A program made the position numbers and the translations under genes. Below are positions 20,612 through 31,700 of a stretch of 64,000 nucleotides of DNA, in pieces. The notes beneath the pieces are model-generated. The model was not told the origin of the DNA and did no database searches. It saw only the letters and a list, made by a program, of their open reading frames with translations. Numbering within the stretch: the first letter of the stretch is position 1; each line of letters opens with the position of its first letter. This DNA is from Ambrosia x helenae (lineage: Eukaryota; Streptophyta; Magnoliopsida; Asterales; Asteraceae), in NCBI GenBank assembly GCA_030844895.1, contig CM061227.1, positions 73,100,593 through 73,164,592 on the forward strand, given 5' to 3'.

Positions 20612-21532
20612 GAGAGAAATCTCAAGGCTGAAGGATTACGAGGTTTAGAAGTTGATCTCTTACCCAAAGTTGACAAAGTAAGGTACTTTTTGGATCGAAT
20701 TTGGGTACCTTGATATGGGAACTTGCGACAGTTAGTGATGGACGAAGCGCACAAGTCCAGATGCTCTATTCATCCAGGTTCTACCAAAATGTACAAAGAT
20801 CTCCAAGAATTGTATTGGTGGCCCAATATGAAAGGAGATATTGCAAGATATGTCAGCAAGTGCCTAACTTGTTCAAAGGTTAAAGTAGAGCATCAAAAGC
20901 CGTCTGGGCTTCTGCAACAAACAGAAATTCCCCAGTGGAAATGGGAGCACATCACTATGGATCTCGTAACCAAATTACCTCGAACAGCTAAGGGAAATGA
21001 TGCTATTTGGGTAATTGTGGATCGATTGACGAAATCTGCTCATTTTCTACCGATCAAGGAAAAAGACAAATTGGATAAGTTGGCATCTCTTTATCTGAAG
21101 GAAGTTGTCTCTCGACATGGAGTTCCAGTATCAATCATCTCCGATAGAGACGGACGTTTTGTATCCAGGGTTTGGCAGACACTCCAAGATTCTTTTAGTA
21201 CTCGGTTAGATATGAGCACAGCTTATCACCCTCAGACGGATGGTCAGAGTGAAATAACCGTTCAAACTTTGGAGGACATGCTGCGAGCATGCGTGATTGA
21301 TTTTGGAGGAAACTGGGATACTCACTTGCCGTTGGTTGAGTTTTCTTATAATAATAGCTATCATTCCAGTATTAAAGCCGCATCGTTTGAGGCTTTATAC
21401 GGAAGGAAATGTCGTTCACCTCTTTGCTGGGCTGAAGTTGGTGAGAAGCAGCTACTTGGACCCGAGATTGTTCAAGCGACCTTTGACAAGATTGTTCAGA
21501 TCAGGGAAAGGTTGAAAGCAGCTGCATATTGA
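20612..21532 (+). pseudogene. pol: Integrase (HHCC and DDE core) of Gypsy-A
   Basis: The H2C2 zinc finger is visible (H in DEAHKS, H in SIHPGS, then CLTCSKVK). The catalytic core has D in VIVDRLTKSAHF, D in ISDRDGRF and E in TDGQSE. A TGA at about 20,712 interrupts WVPRYGNLR, and a TGA at 21,530-21,532 replaces the Arg before QKSYADNRRK. Family role: strand transfer of cDNA into host DNA in the nucleus. It is continuous in frame with the chromodomain ORF. Confidence 0.9.
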
Positions 21533-22018
21533 CAAAAGAGTTATGCAGATAATAGAAGAAAACCATTGGAATTCCAGGTTGGAGATCGTGTTCTTTTGAA
21601 AGTCTCACCCTGGAAAGGTGTGATGAGATTTGGTAAAGGAGGAAAGTTGAGCCCTCGGTACATTGGACCATTTGAGATCCTAGCTCGAGTCGGTTCAGTT
21701 GCATATCGTCTCAAACTACCTCAAGATCTGAGTGGGATTCATGACGTCTTTTATGTGTCTAACTTGAAAAAGTGTCTATCGGATGAGACACTAATCATTC
21801 CTCCTGATGAAGATTGCGTTGACGACAAGCTTCGATTTGTTGAAGAACCTGTTGAGGTTATGGATTGGAAAATCCAGAAACTAAGGCGAAATCGGATCAA
21901 GTTAGTAAAGGTCAAGTGGAATTCCAAGCGTGGACCCGAGTTCACGTGGGAACGCCAAGACCAAATGAAGCGCAAATATCCCCATCTTTTCCGAAGGAGA
22001 CGTAAACGAACCTTGTAA
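21533..22018 (+). CDS. Integrase C-terminus with chromodomain (Gypsy-A)
   Basis: GPY/F module (GKLSPRYIGPFEILARVG), HDVFYVSNLKKCL, then a chromodomain-like end: EEPVEVMDWKIQKLRR, KVKWNSKRGPEFTWE and MKRKYPHLF. The first aromatic-cage residue of classical chromodomains is not evident, which fits the group II chromodomains known from plant Tekay elements; such domains are thought to direct insertion into heterochromatin. It ends with RRRRKRTL and TAA at 22,016-22,018, some 40 bp before the 3' LTR. Open in this copy but cut off from the integrase core by a TGA. Confidence 0.85.
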   Translation, partial: QKSYADNRRKPLEFQVGDRVLLKVSPWKGVMRFGKGGKLSPRYIGPFEILARVGSVAYRLKLPQDLSGIHDVFYVSNLKKCLSDETLIIPPDEDCVDDKLRFVEEPVEVMDWKIQKLRRNRIKLVKVKWNSKRGPEFTWERQDQMKRKYPHLFRRRRKRTL

Positions 22019-22047
22019 AAAGAAATTTCGGGGACGAAATTTTCTAA

Positions 22048-22058
22048 ACAAGGGAGAC
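22048..22058 (+). other. Polypurine tract of Gypsy-A
   Basis: AACAAGGGAGAC immediately before the LTR start TGTAACACCC; second-strand primer site. Confidence 0.75.
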
Positions 22059-23269
22059 TGTAACACCCGGCGTTTTAGTGGGAATTAACCGCACTAATGT
22101 AAAGTTAAGTGTATGTTTAAAAATAATTATTTGAGTTAATAAAGTGAATTTTAAGCCCAAAAGCTTATTTTATATATAAAAATATGACTAGAGGTGTCAT
22201 ATTTAAAAATCTTGTCGCGTAGCGCTTTTGCGCGCGAAATACGATCGTTGGTGATGACCCGGTAATATTTAAAGTTCGAAATTTGAAAGTTAAGTTTAAA
22301 ATAATATTTCTAATCATATTTAGTTGAAAAATATGGAGAAATAAATTTAGAGTATAAAAATGGTGATTTTAGTCGCAGCGCGCGATACCGCGCAATCAGC
22401 GCGCCTATATTATGAAAATTCGCCATTTTTACGCTGGATAGCACCTAATATTAACTCGACTTATATAATTTTATGTCCGGAGTCAAAAATATTATTTTTT
22501 AAGGGTGTCGGGTATTTAAAAAAGTTAAAGGCTTGTACCGCGTTAATTAGTAATATACACGCTAATCTACACCCAATACCCACTAATTAATAATATTACT
22601 ACATGTTGACAAGTAATCCATGCTATAAGTGTGTGTGTGTCGAGTGTATGGGCTGCCACCAAAGCCTAGATTGGTGATTCACCCCATGTATAATCATTAT
22701 AAATGCATGAATACACTCAAACTCTTCATCTTCACCGCCATAACACACTACAACCTTCCTCTTCCCCTCACTCATCCGCCAAACACCCTCTCTCTCTCTA
22801 TAATACTTTTTTTCAATTAAAACCACTAATAATCCAGCCATAATCTCTCAAAAACATCCAAGAAAAGCTTAGGAAGTGAAGGTTTGAGCAAGATTTTAAA
22901 GGGTTTTCAAGCTATTTTCTATCTTATTCACAAGAAGGTAAAAACCCTAACTTATTTCATATTATTTCAATCTTTTCATCACTAAACTTGGATGATTCAC
23001 ACAAATAAATATATAAACATATGGTTTTTATTAAAAATAAAAGAGAGATTGGATGTGTGTTAGTGTGTGCATGAGTTTATACATGTATGTATATGTGTGT
23101 GTAGTGTGCCGTGTATATATCTATGTATGTGTGAGTTTGTATTTCAAAATTTAACTCAAAAACCTTATTGCATGTATGATCTAACACTTGATAAACAAGA
23201 TTCAAGCTATTAAACATGATTTTATGAGATGAAAAATGATAATGTATGAGTTAAAAATGGGAAAAACAA

Positions 23270-23300
<31 letters not shown>

Positions 23301-25355
23301 CCGTGGGTATGTGTGTGTGTGTAGTTATAGATGTTTGTTAAATTTCTTGTTCATAGATGATAAATCAAGACTTAGAATGTGGGATTTCTACTCAAGAATG
23401 AAAAATAAAAGTTATTATGTATATATGTATGTATGTATAAAATGAAGTTTTCTTGATTAAACACAAGTTAATGAGTTTTGTACATAATAAGATTGATTTA
23501 AAACATGGTTTGGATATATGGAATTTAACTTTGAAAATTTTAGTTTAAAACAGAAAATTTCATAAAAATAAAAGTTTAGAAAACCCACATTATGGTCATA
23601 GATTATGGATGACAAGTTGTGAACCATTTGGTGAAACTATGGACTTAAAACATATAAAAATTTAAAGATTTTATGAAGATTTTAAAACCTGATTTAGATC
23701 AGGAAGTTTGACTTATAAATGTGTATAAAATGACCCATGTTTGAAAGAAAATGATTAGATTTTTAGATTATATGAAAATGGGTAATTTTGGACCTAAAAA
23801 TGCTTGAATTATGGACTTTAATGAGTGCTTTTAAAAGGAAATTTAAGGTCTGATTGTTCATACTAAAAATCACATAAAAGTCCATCAAATAACTTGTATT
23901 GACCAAAAAGTTTGAATATTGGTTCAAAAACTAGGTTTTGGTAAAGTCCGGTACAAAACTAGGCGATAAAAAGGCGAAAAACGGCTTAGTTTGTAAGAAT
24001 TTCAAATCTGATTTTGAACAGGTCTTAAAAGTATATTTTTAAGATAAAAACATGTAAATAAAGGTATATTCAAAATACTACTTGTTTTTACAAGTCACAC
24101 GAATTGAAATTTCGAGAAATTGCCAAAATATCGCCTAAAACCGACTAAAATTGTAACTAGGTGTCTTGCATGTTATAATGGTTGAATTAAATTGTGCATG
24201 ATACTATATATATATGCTAAGTAAGAATATGTGTGAGATTATAAAATAATGGTGCTACGTGTTTTAATATAAAAATAACGGACCAAAAACGACTCATGAT
24301 CACCAACGAGTCATAAATAAGAACAAGTGTTTTGAAAATAAATATTTTCAAAGGATTACATTTTCTTTAGAAAATGTTGTGTGAAAAATCTAAGTTGAAT
24401 GTATAACTTAGGAAGAATAAGTGAAACATAGTCGTTTACGGGATTTTCATGATTAGGAAATCGGACGACCAGAAAACAAGCATTTGGAAATATAACTCGA
24501 AACAATCACAAGGTGAGTTCACTGCCCCATTTTTATAAAGTTTTTATAAATATTTTCGGGGGAAAAACACGTTGTAAAAATAAATAGATTACTAGGGAAA
24601 GACAACGGAAATTGTGGAATGTGTACGAATATATGGGCGGATAATCTCCTTTCGGGACTGGAAGTTGAGAGTAAAAAAAGAAATCTTAAGATAATGTTCC
24701 CAGGGCCATTCATAATCATTAGCCTTGGTATAGAGGGCAAGCGAAGTGTTGGTGGATCCATCGGGTCGACGACCCTAGCCGCGACCAGTCGCTCTGGTCA
24801 AAGTTCGGAAAAGTACTTCAAATTCGGTGTAGTGCAACACCTATTGGGGACCAAATTGTCATGTGTTGATTATGAGCATATATAACGTAAACACATAATC
24901 ATATTCCTAGCTAGTTTATGAATCCACTTGATTGTCTTAGTAATCTATATCTATATCTTGAATCTAAAAGATATACTTTTCGTGGTAAAGCGAAAAGGGT
25001 TTATGAATTTTTTCAAGGTACGCGAAAATGTTATTTAATAATCTCTGTGAATTCACCAGCCTAGTGTTGACAAATGTTTTGACGTGTTTTTCCGGTACAA
25101 GATAAATGCTTCGGAAATGGGCGGAATAACAAGTGTTTTAGCAATATAGTGTTTGGACTTGTGGTTAAATAATGATCTTGGGAACCTTTGTAATAATTAG
25201 ATCCATTTTGGGTCTAAATCTTAAAACTTTTATATAATTTAAGTTTTATGTAAATTGTCCAAATACTTATTACTTTGCTATTACACCATTGATTACCAAC
25301 CTCCGTTCACCACCATGCTAAGTCTTTTCCGCTGTGGCATTTTGGGGGTGTGACA
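22059..25355 (+). repeat. 3' LTR of Gypsy-A, complete (3,297 bp)
   Basis: Bounded by TGTAACACCCGGCG and GGGGGTGTGACA. Contains a CpG-rich block (22,211-22,260 and 22,376-22,405) in otherwise AT-rich DNA, a TATA-like site (22,698), a TA repeat (23,271-23,300), the paired 12-mers GGTGAGTTCACT (24,512) and TGTGAATTCACC (25,046) and the hairpin at 24,783-24,799. No coding. By eye it is very close to the 5' LTR, with scattered small indels. Confidence 0.93.
22698..22705 (+). promoter_or_regulatory. Putative TATA box in the Gypsy-A 3' LTR
   Basis: TATAAATG followed by a CT-rich stretch, as in the 5' LTR. Confidence 0.45.
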
Positions 25356-25578
25356 AAAGATTTTATAAATATTTTCGGGGGAAAACACGTTGTAAAAATA
25401 AATAGATTACTAGGGAAAGACAACGGAAATTGTGGAATGTGTATGAATATATGGGCGGATAATCTCCTTTCGGGACTGGAAGTTGAGAGTAAAAAAAGAA
25501 ATCTTAAGATAATGTTCCCAGGGCCATTCATAATCATTAGCCTTGGTATAGAGGGCAAGCGAAGTGTTGGTGGACTTC
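25356..25578 (+). repeat. Extra internal LTR fragment at the A/B junction
   Basis: Repeats about 24,540-24,757 of the LTR (ATTTTCGGGGGAAAA... through AGTGTTGGTGGA) directly after the A LTR end, then switches to the inverted B LTR. It forms the centre of the A/B inverted repeat. Confidence 0.85.
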
Positions 25579-27820
25579 TCTCACACCCCCAAAATGCCAC
25601 AGCGGAAGACTTAGCATGGTGGTGAACGGAGGTTGGTAATCAATGGTGTAATAGCAAAGTAATAAGTATTTGGACAATTTACATAAAACTTATATTATAT
25701 AAAAGTTTTAAAATTTAGACCCAAAATGGATCTAATTATTACAAAGGTTCCCAAGATCATTATTTAACCACAAGTCCAAACACTATATTGTTAAAACACT
25801 TGTTATTCCGCCCATTTCCGAAGCATTTTATCTTGTACCTGAAAAACACGTCAAAACATTTGTCAACACAAGGCTGGTGAATTCACAGAGATTATTAAAT
25901 AACATTTTCGCGTACCTTGCAAAAATTTATAAACCCTTTTCGATTTACCACGAAAAGTATATCTTTTAGATTCAAGATATAGATATAGATTACTAAGACA
26001 ATCAAGTGGATTCATAAACTAGCTAGGAATATGATTATGTGTTTACGTTATATTTGCTCATAATCAACACATGACAATTTGGTTCCCAATAGGTGTTGCA
26101 CTACACCGAATTTGAAGTAATTTTCCGAACTATGACCAGAGCGACTGGTCGCGGCTAGGGTCGTCAACCCGATGGATCCACCAACACTTCGCTTTCCCTC
26201 TATACCCAGGGCTAATGATTATGAATGGCCATGGGAACATTATCTTAAGATTTCTTTTTACTCTCAACTTCCAGTCCCGAAAGGAGATTATCCGCCCATA
26301 TATTCGTACACATTCCACAATTTCCGTTGTCTTTCCCTAGTAATCTATTTATTTTTACAACGTGTTTTTACCCCGAAAATATTTATAAAAACTTTATAAA
26401 AATGGGGCTGTGAACTCACCTTGTGATAGTTTCGAGTTATATTTCCAGATGCTTGTTTTCTGGTCGTCCAATATCCTAATCATGAAATCGCGTAAACGAC
26501 TATGTTTCACTTATTTTTCCTAAGTTATACATTCAACTTAGATTTTTCACACAACATTTTCTAAAGAAAATGTAATCCTTTTGAAAATATTTATTTTCAA
26601 AACACTTGTTCTTATTTACGACTCGTTGGTGATCATGACTCGTTTTTGGTCCGTTATTTTTATATTAAGACACATAGCACCTTTATTTTATAATTTCACA
26701 CATTTTTTTACTTTAGCATATATATATAGTATCATGCATTAGTTAATTCTACTATTATAACATGCAAGACACCTAGTTACAAAATTTAGTCGGTTTTAGG
26801 CGATATTTTGGCAATTTCTCGAAATTCAAATTCGTGTGACTTGTAAAAACATGTAGTATTTTAAATATACTTTTATCTACATGTTTTTATCTTAAAAATA
26901 TACTTTTAATACCTGTTCAAAATCAGATTTGAAATTTTATTAAAACAAGCCGAAAATCGCCTTTTTATCGCTTAATCTTGTACCGGATTTTACTAAAACC
27001 TAATTTTTGAACCAATATTCAAACTTCATGTTCAAAACAAGTTATTTGATGGACTTTTATGTGATTTTTAGTATAAATAATCAGACCATTTTCTTTTAAA
27101 ACACTCATTAAAGTCCATAATTCAAGCATTTTTAGGTCCAAAATTACCCATTTTCTTATAATTAAAAATCTAATCATTTCCTTTTAATCATGAGTCATTT
27201 TATACATATTTATAAGTCAAACTTCCTGATCTAATTCAGGTTTTAAATTCTTCATAAAACCTTTAAATTTTCATATGTTTTAAGTCCATACTTTCACCAA
27301 ATGGTTCATAACTTGTCATCCATAATCCAAGACCATAATGTGGGTTTTCTAAGCTTGTATTTTTATGAAATTTTCTGTTTTAATTTAACATTTTCAAAGT
27401 TAAATTCCATATGTCCAAACCATGTTTTAAATCAATCTTATTATGTATAAAACTCATTAAATTATGTTTAATCAAGAAAACTTCATTTTTATACATACAT
27501 ACATACACCTCACGGCATACATACATATATATATATATAATATCTTTTATTTTTCATTCTTGAATAAAAATCCCACATTCTAAGTCTTGATTTATCATCT
27601 ATGAACAAGAAATTTAACAAAAATCTATAACTACACACACACACATACCCACAGCTATATATATATATATATATATAAATAGTTTTGTTTTTCCCAATTT
27701 TAACTCATACATTATCATTTTTCATTTTATAAAATCATGTTTAATAGCTTGAATCTTGTTTACCAAGTGTTAGATCATACATGCAATAAGGTTTTTGAGT
27801 TAAATTTTTAAATACAAACT

Positions 27821-27867
<47 letters not shown>

Positions 27868-28926
27868 GGCACACTACACACACATACACATACATGTATA
27901 AACTCACGCACACTCTAACACACTTCCAATCTCTCTTTTATTTTTAATAAAAACCATATGTTTATATATTTATTTGTGTGAATCATCGAAGTTTAGTGAT
28001 GAAAAGATTGAAATAATATGAAATAAGTTAGGGTTTTTACCTTCTTGTGAATAAGATAGAAAATAGCTTGAAAACCCTTTAAAATCTTGCTCAAACCTTC
28101 ACTTCCTAAGCTTTTCTTGGATGTTTTTGAGAGATTATGGCTGGATTATTAGTGGGTTTAATTGAAAAAAGTATTATATATATAGAGAGAGAGAGGGTGT
28201 TTGGCGAATGAGTGAGGGGAAGAGGAAGGGGTTGTGTGTTGAAGTGGTGACGAAGATGAAGAGTTTAAGTGTGTTCATGCATTTATAATGATTATACATG
28301 GGGTGAATCACCAATCTAGGCTATGGTGGCAGCCCATACACTCGACACACACACACTTATAGCATGGATTACTTGTCAACATGTAGTAATATTAATAATT
28401 AGTGGGTATTGGGTGTAGATTAGCGGGTATATTACTAATTAACGAGGTACAAGCCGTTAACTGTTTTAAATACCCGACACCCTCAAAAATAATATTTTTG
28501 ACTCCGGACATAAAATTATATAAGTCGAGTTATTATTAGGTGCTATCCAGCGTAAAAATGGCGAATTTTCATAATATTGGCGCGCAGATTGCGCGGTATC
28601 GCGCGTTGCGACTAAAATCACCATTTTTATACTCTAAATTTATTTCTCCATATTTTTCAACTAAATATGATTAGAAATATTATTTTAAACTTAAATTTCA
28701 AATTTCGGACTTTAAATATTACCGGGTCATCACCAACGATCGTATTTCGCGCGCAAAACCGCTACGCGACAAGATTTTTAAATATGACACCTCTAGTCAT
28801 ATTTTTATATATAAAATAAGATTTTGGGCTTAAAATTCACTTTATTAACTCAAATAATTATTTTTAAACATACACTTAACTTTACATTAGTGCGGTTAAT
28901 TCCCTGCTAAAACGCCGGGTGTTACA
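25579..28926 (-). repeat. 3' LTR of Gypsy-B (3,348 bp, inverted)
   Basis: On the plus strand it runs from TCTCACACCCCC (TGTCACACC expected, one base changed) to GCCGGGTGTTACA. Contains the inverted forms of the paired 12-mers (25,876 and 26,409), the hairpin (26,134-26,150), TA repeats (27,655-27,676 and 27,826-27,864) and the CpG block (28,577-28,610 and 28,738-28,770). No coding. Confidence 0.92.
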
Positions 28927-28966
28927 ATCTCCCTTTGTTTAGAAAATTTCGCCCCCGAAATTCTTT

Positions 28967-29689
28967 TTACAAGGTTTGTTTACGTCTCCTTCGGAAAAGA
29001 TGGGTATATTTGCGCTTCATTTGGTCTTGGAGTTCCCACATGAACTCGGGTCCACGCTTAGAATTCCACTTGACCTTTACTAACTTGATCCGATTTCGCC
29101 TTAGTTTTTGGATTTTCCAATCCATAACCTCAACAGGTTCTTCAACAAATCGAAGCTTGTCGTCAACGCAAATTTCATCAGGCGGAATGATTAGTGTCTC
29201 ATCCGATAGACACCTTTTCAAATTAGACACATGAAAGACGTCATGGATCCCACTCAGATCTTGAGGTAGTTTGAGACGATATGCAACTGAACCGACTCGA
29301 GCTAGGATCTCAAATGGTCCAATGTACCGAGGGCTCAACTTTCCTCCTTTACCAAATCTCATCACACCTTTCGAGGGTGAGACTTTCAAAAGAACACGAT
29401 CTCCAACCTGGAATTCCAATGGTTTTCTTCTATTATCCGCATAACTCTTTTGTCGATCTGCAGCTGCTTTCAACCTTTCCCTGATCTGAACAATCTTGTC
29501 AGAGGTCGCTTGGACAATCTCGGGTCCAAGTAGCTGCTTCTCACAAACTTCAGCCCAGCAAAGAGGTGAACGACATTTCCTTCCGTATAAAGCCTCAAAC
29601 GGTGCGGCTTTAATACTGGAATGATAGCTATTATTATAAGAAAAACTCAACCAACGACAAGTGAGTATCCCAGTTTCCTCCAAAATCAA
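28967..29689 (-). CDS. Gypsy-B integrase C-terminal part and chromodomain
   Basis: 240 open codons. Reads the end of the integrase core (FSYNNSYHSSIKAAPFEAL, YGRKCRSPLCW), the GPY/F module (GKLSPRYIGPFEIL), HDVFHVSNLKRCL and the chromodomain-like tail (EEPVEVMDW, WNSKRGPEFMWE, MKRKYTHLF). It begins after a frameshift near 29,660 that separates it from the DDE core. It ends 40 bp from the LTR, as in A. Confidence 0.88.
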   Translation of the reverse strand: MILEETGILTCRWLSFSYNNSYHSSIKAAPFEALYGRKCRSPLCWAEVCEKQLLGPEIVQATSDKIVQIRERLKAAADRQKSYADNRRKPLEFQVGDRVLLKVSPSKGVMRFGKGGKLSPRYIGPFEILARVGSVAYRLKLPQDLSGIHDVFHVSNLKRCLSDETLIIPPDEICVDDKLRFVEEPVEVMDWKIQKLRRNRIKLVKVKWNSKRGPEFMWELQDQMKRKYTHLFRRRRKQTL

Positions 29690-30398
29690 TCACGCATGCT
29701 CGCAGCATGTCCTCCAAAGTTTGAATGGTTCTTTCACTCTGACCATCCGTCTGAGGGTGCTAAGCTGTACTCATATCTAACCGAGTACCAAAAGAATCTT
29801 GGAGTGTCTGCCAAACCCTGGATACAAAACGTCCGTCTCTATCGGAGATGATTGATACTGGAACTCCATTTCGAGAGACAACTTCCTTCAGATAAAGAGA
29901 TGCCAACTTATCCAATTTGTCTTTTTCCTTGATCGGTAGAAAGTGAGCAGATTTCGTCAATCGATCCACAATTACCCAAATAGCATCATTTCCCTTAGCT
30001 GTTCGAGGTAATTTGGTTACGAGATCCATAGTGATGTGCTCCCATTTCCACTGGGGAATTTCTGGTTGTTGCAGAAGCCCAGACGGCTTTTGATGCTCTG
30101 CTTTAACCTTGGAACAAGTTAGGCACTTGCTGACATATCTTGCAATATCTCCTTTCATATTGGGCCACCAATACAATTCTTGAAGATCTTTGTACATTTT
30201 GGTAGAACCTGGATGAATAGAGTATCTGGACTTGTGCGCTTCGTCCATCACTAACTGTCGCAAGTTCCCATATCGAGGTACCCAAACTCGATCCAAAAAG
30301 TACCTTACTTTGTCAGCTTTGGGTAAGAGATCAACTTTTAAACCTCGTAATCCTTCAGCCTTGAGGTTTCTCTCTTGCAAAGCCTCGTTTTTGTGCAT
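29660..30398 (-). pseudogene. pol: Gypsy-B integrase zinc finger and DDE core
   Basis: H2C2 zinc finger (DEAHKS, SIHPGS, CLTCSKVK), then the catalytic Asp residues in VDRLTKSAHF and SDRDGRF. The frame ends at DMSTA with a TAG (29,760-29,762) where family members have Tyr; the catalytic Glu region (TDGQSE) lies just beyond in the same direction. The N-terminus overlaps the RNase H frame through a frameshift near 30,390. Confidence 0.88.
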
Positions 30399-30949
30399 TA
30401 CGAATCTTTTCCGAAAGACCTGTTCGGATAGTTAAACCCAATGCACGAACACGTAACGACTTTTCTCTTTCCTTCCTGCTCAACGCATCTGCTACAACAT
30501 TAGCTTTACCTGGATGATAACGAATGTCACATTCATAATCATTGAGTAATTCCACCCAACGTCGCTGCCTCATATTGAGCTCTTTCTGGTCAAAGATATG
30601 CTGAAGACTTTTATGGTCGGTGTAAATCGTACACTTTGTACCATAAAGATAATGTCTCCAGATTTTGAGAGCAAAAAACGACGGCTCCCAACTCCAGATC
30701 ATGAGTCGTGTAATTTTTCTCGTGCACTTTAAGTTGGCGGGAGGCATAAGCTATGACTTTGTCATTCTGCATCAGCACACAACCAAGACCCAAACGTGAT
30801 GCATCGCAGTAGACTATAAAGCCATCGGTTCCTTCCGGAAGTGACAAGATAGGTGCACTACACAACTTCTGCTTCAACAACTGAAAAGCTTCCTCCTGCT
30901 TCTCTGTCCAGTCGTACTTCTTGTCTTTCTGGGTTAATAACGTTAACGG
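30355..30949 (-). pseudogene. pol: Gypsy-B RNase H
   Basis: SAPILSLPEGTDGFIVYCDASRLGLGC (first Asp present), KNYTTHDLELGAVVF, a one-base frame change near 30,680, then IYTDHKSLQHIFDQKELN and YHPGKANVVADALSRKE. Linked to RT through a TAG at 30,950-30,952 (KIA-stop-PLT) that Gypsy-F also carries. Confidence 0.87.
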
Positions 30950-31700
30950 CTACGCTATTTTGGAAAAATTCTGGATGAATCTCCGATAATACCCAGCTAG
31001 ACCTAAGAATTGGCGTACTTCAGTTGGAGACTTAGGTGCTTCCCAGTTCTTGATTGCTTCAATCTTCAAGGGGTCAACATGAATACCTTTCTCGCTTATG
31101 ACATGTCCAAGGAAGTGGACTTCCCGGATCCAGAATTCACATTTCGAGAGTTTGGCATACAACTTCTCATTCTTCAGTAGCTCAAGAATCATCTTCAGAT
31201 GTTGCTGGTGATCTTCTTTGGTTCGTGAATAGATGAGTATATCATCGATAAAGACAATCACGAATTTATCCAAATAAGGTTTGCATACTCTATTCATGAG
31301 ATCCATGAATACAGCAGGCGCGTTAGTCAAACCAAACGGCATCACCAAGAATTCATAATGACCGTACCGAGTCCTGAAAGCAGTTTTGGGTATGTCTTCC
31401 TCTGCACCCTCAACTGGTGATATTCAGAACGTAGATCGATTTTCGAGAAATAACTTGACCCTTGCAACTGGTCAAATAGATCATCAATCCTCGGTAGTGG
31501 GTACCGATTTTTAATGGTCAATTTGTTCAACTCTCGATAATCTATGCACATTCGGAACGAACCATCTTTCTTCTTCACGAACAAGACCGGTGCTCCCCAA
31601 GGTGAGAAACTTGGTCTAATAAATCCCTTTTCCAATAGTTCTTGAAGCTGCTTGGATAATTCTTGTATTTCTGAAGGAGCTAACCTGTACGGTTATCGGG
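30950..31700 (-). pseudogene. pol: Gypsy-B reverse transcriptase
   Basis: Two overlapping frames give MEKGFIRPSFSPWGAP, MCIDYRELNK, PRIDDLFDQLQGSSYF and IDLRSEYHQL (usually RSGYHQL), then after a one-base shift near 31,410 VMPFGLTNAPAVF, VFIDDILIYSRTKEDH and FLGHVISEKG through LAGYYRRFIQNF. The catalytic FIDD is present. A further frame change near 31,690 joins it to the protease ORF. Confidence 0.9.

Larger units (their letters stand above)
13322..25355 (+). mobile_element. Gypsy-A: near-complete Tekay-type chromovirus
   Basis: Plus strand. Order: 5' LTR (first ~200 bp missing), tRNA-iMet primer site, pre-gag ORF, gag, protease, RT, RNase H, integrase, chromodomain, polypurine tract, complete 3' LTR ending TGACA. 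RT before integrase defines Ty3/Gypsy, and the C-terminal chromodomain places it among chromoviruses. Many stops and frameshifts make it non-autonomous. Together with inverted Gypsy-B it forms an ~18 kb imperfect inverted repeat. Confidence 0.92.

Noticed and set aside
18653..22018. Endogenous pararetrovirus (caulimovirus-like) because of RT-RNase H
   Set aside because: An HHCC-DDE integrase, chromodomain, long LTRs and polypurine tract are present; movement protein is absent. This is a Ty3/Gypsy chromovirus.
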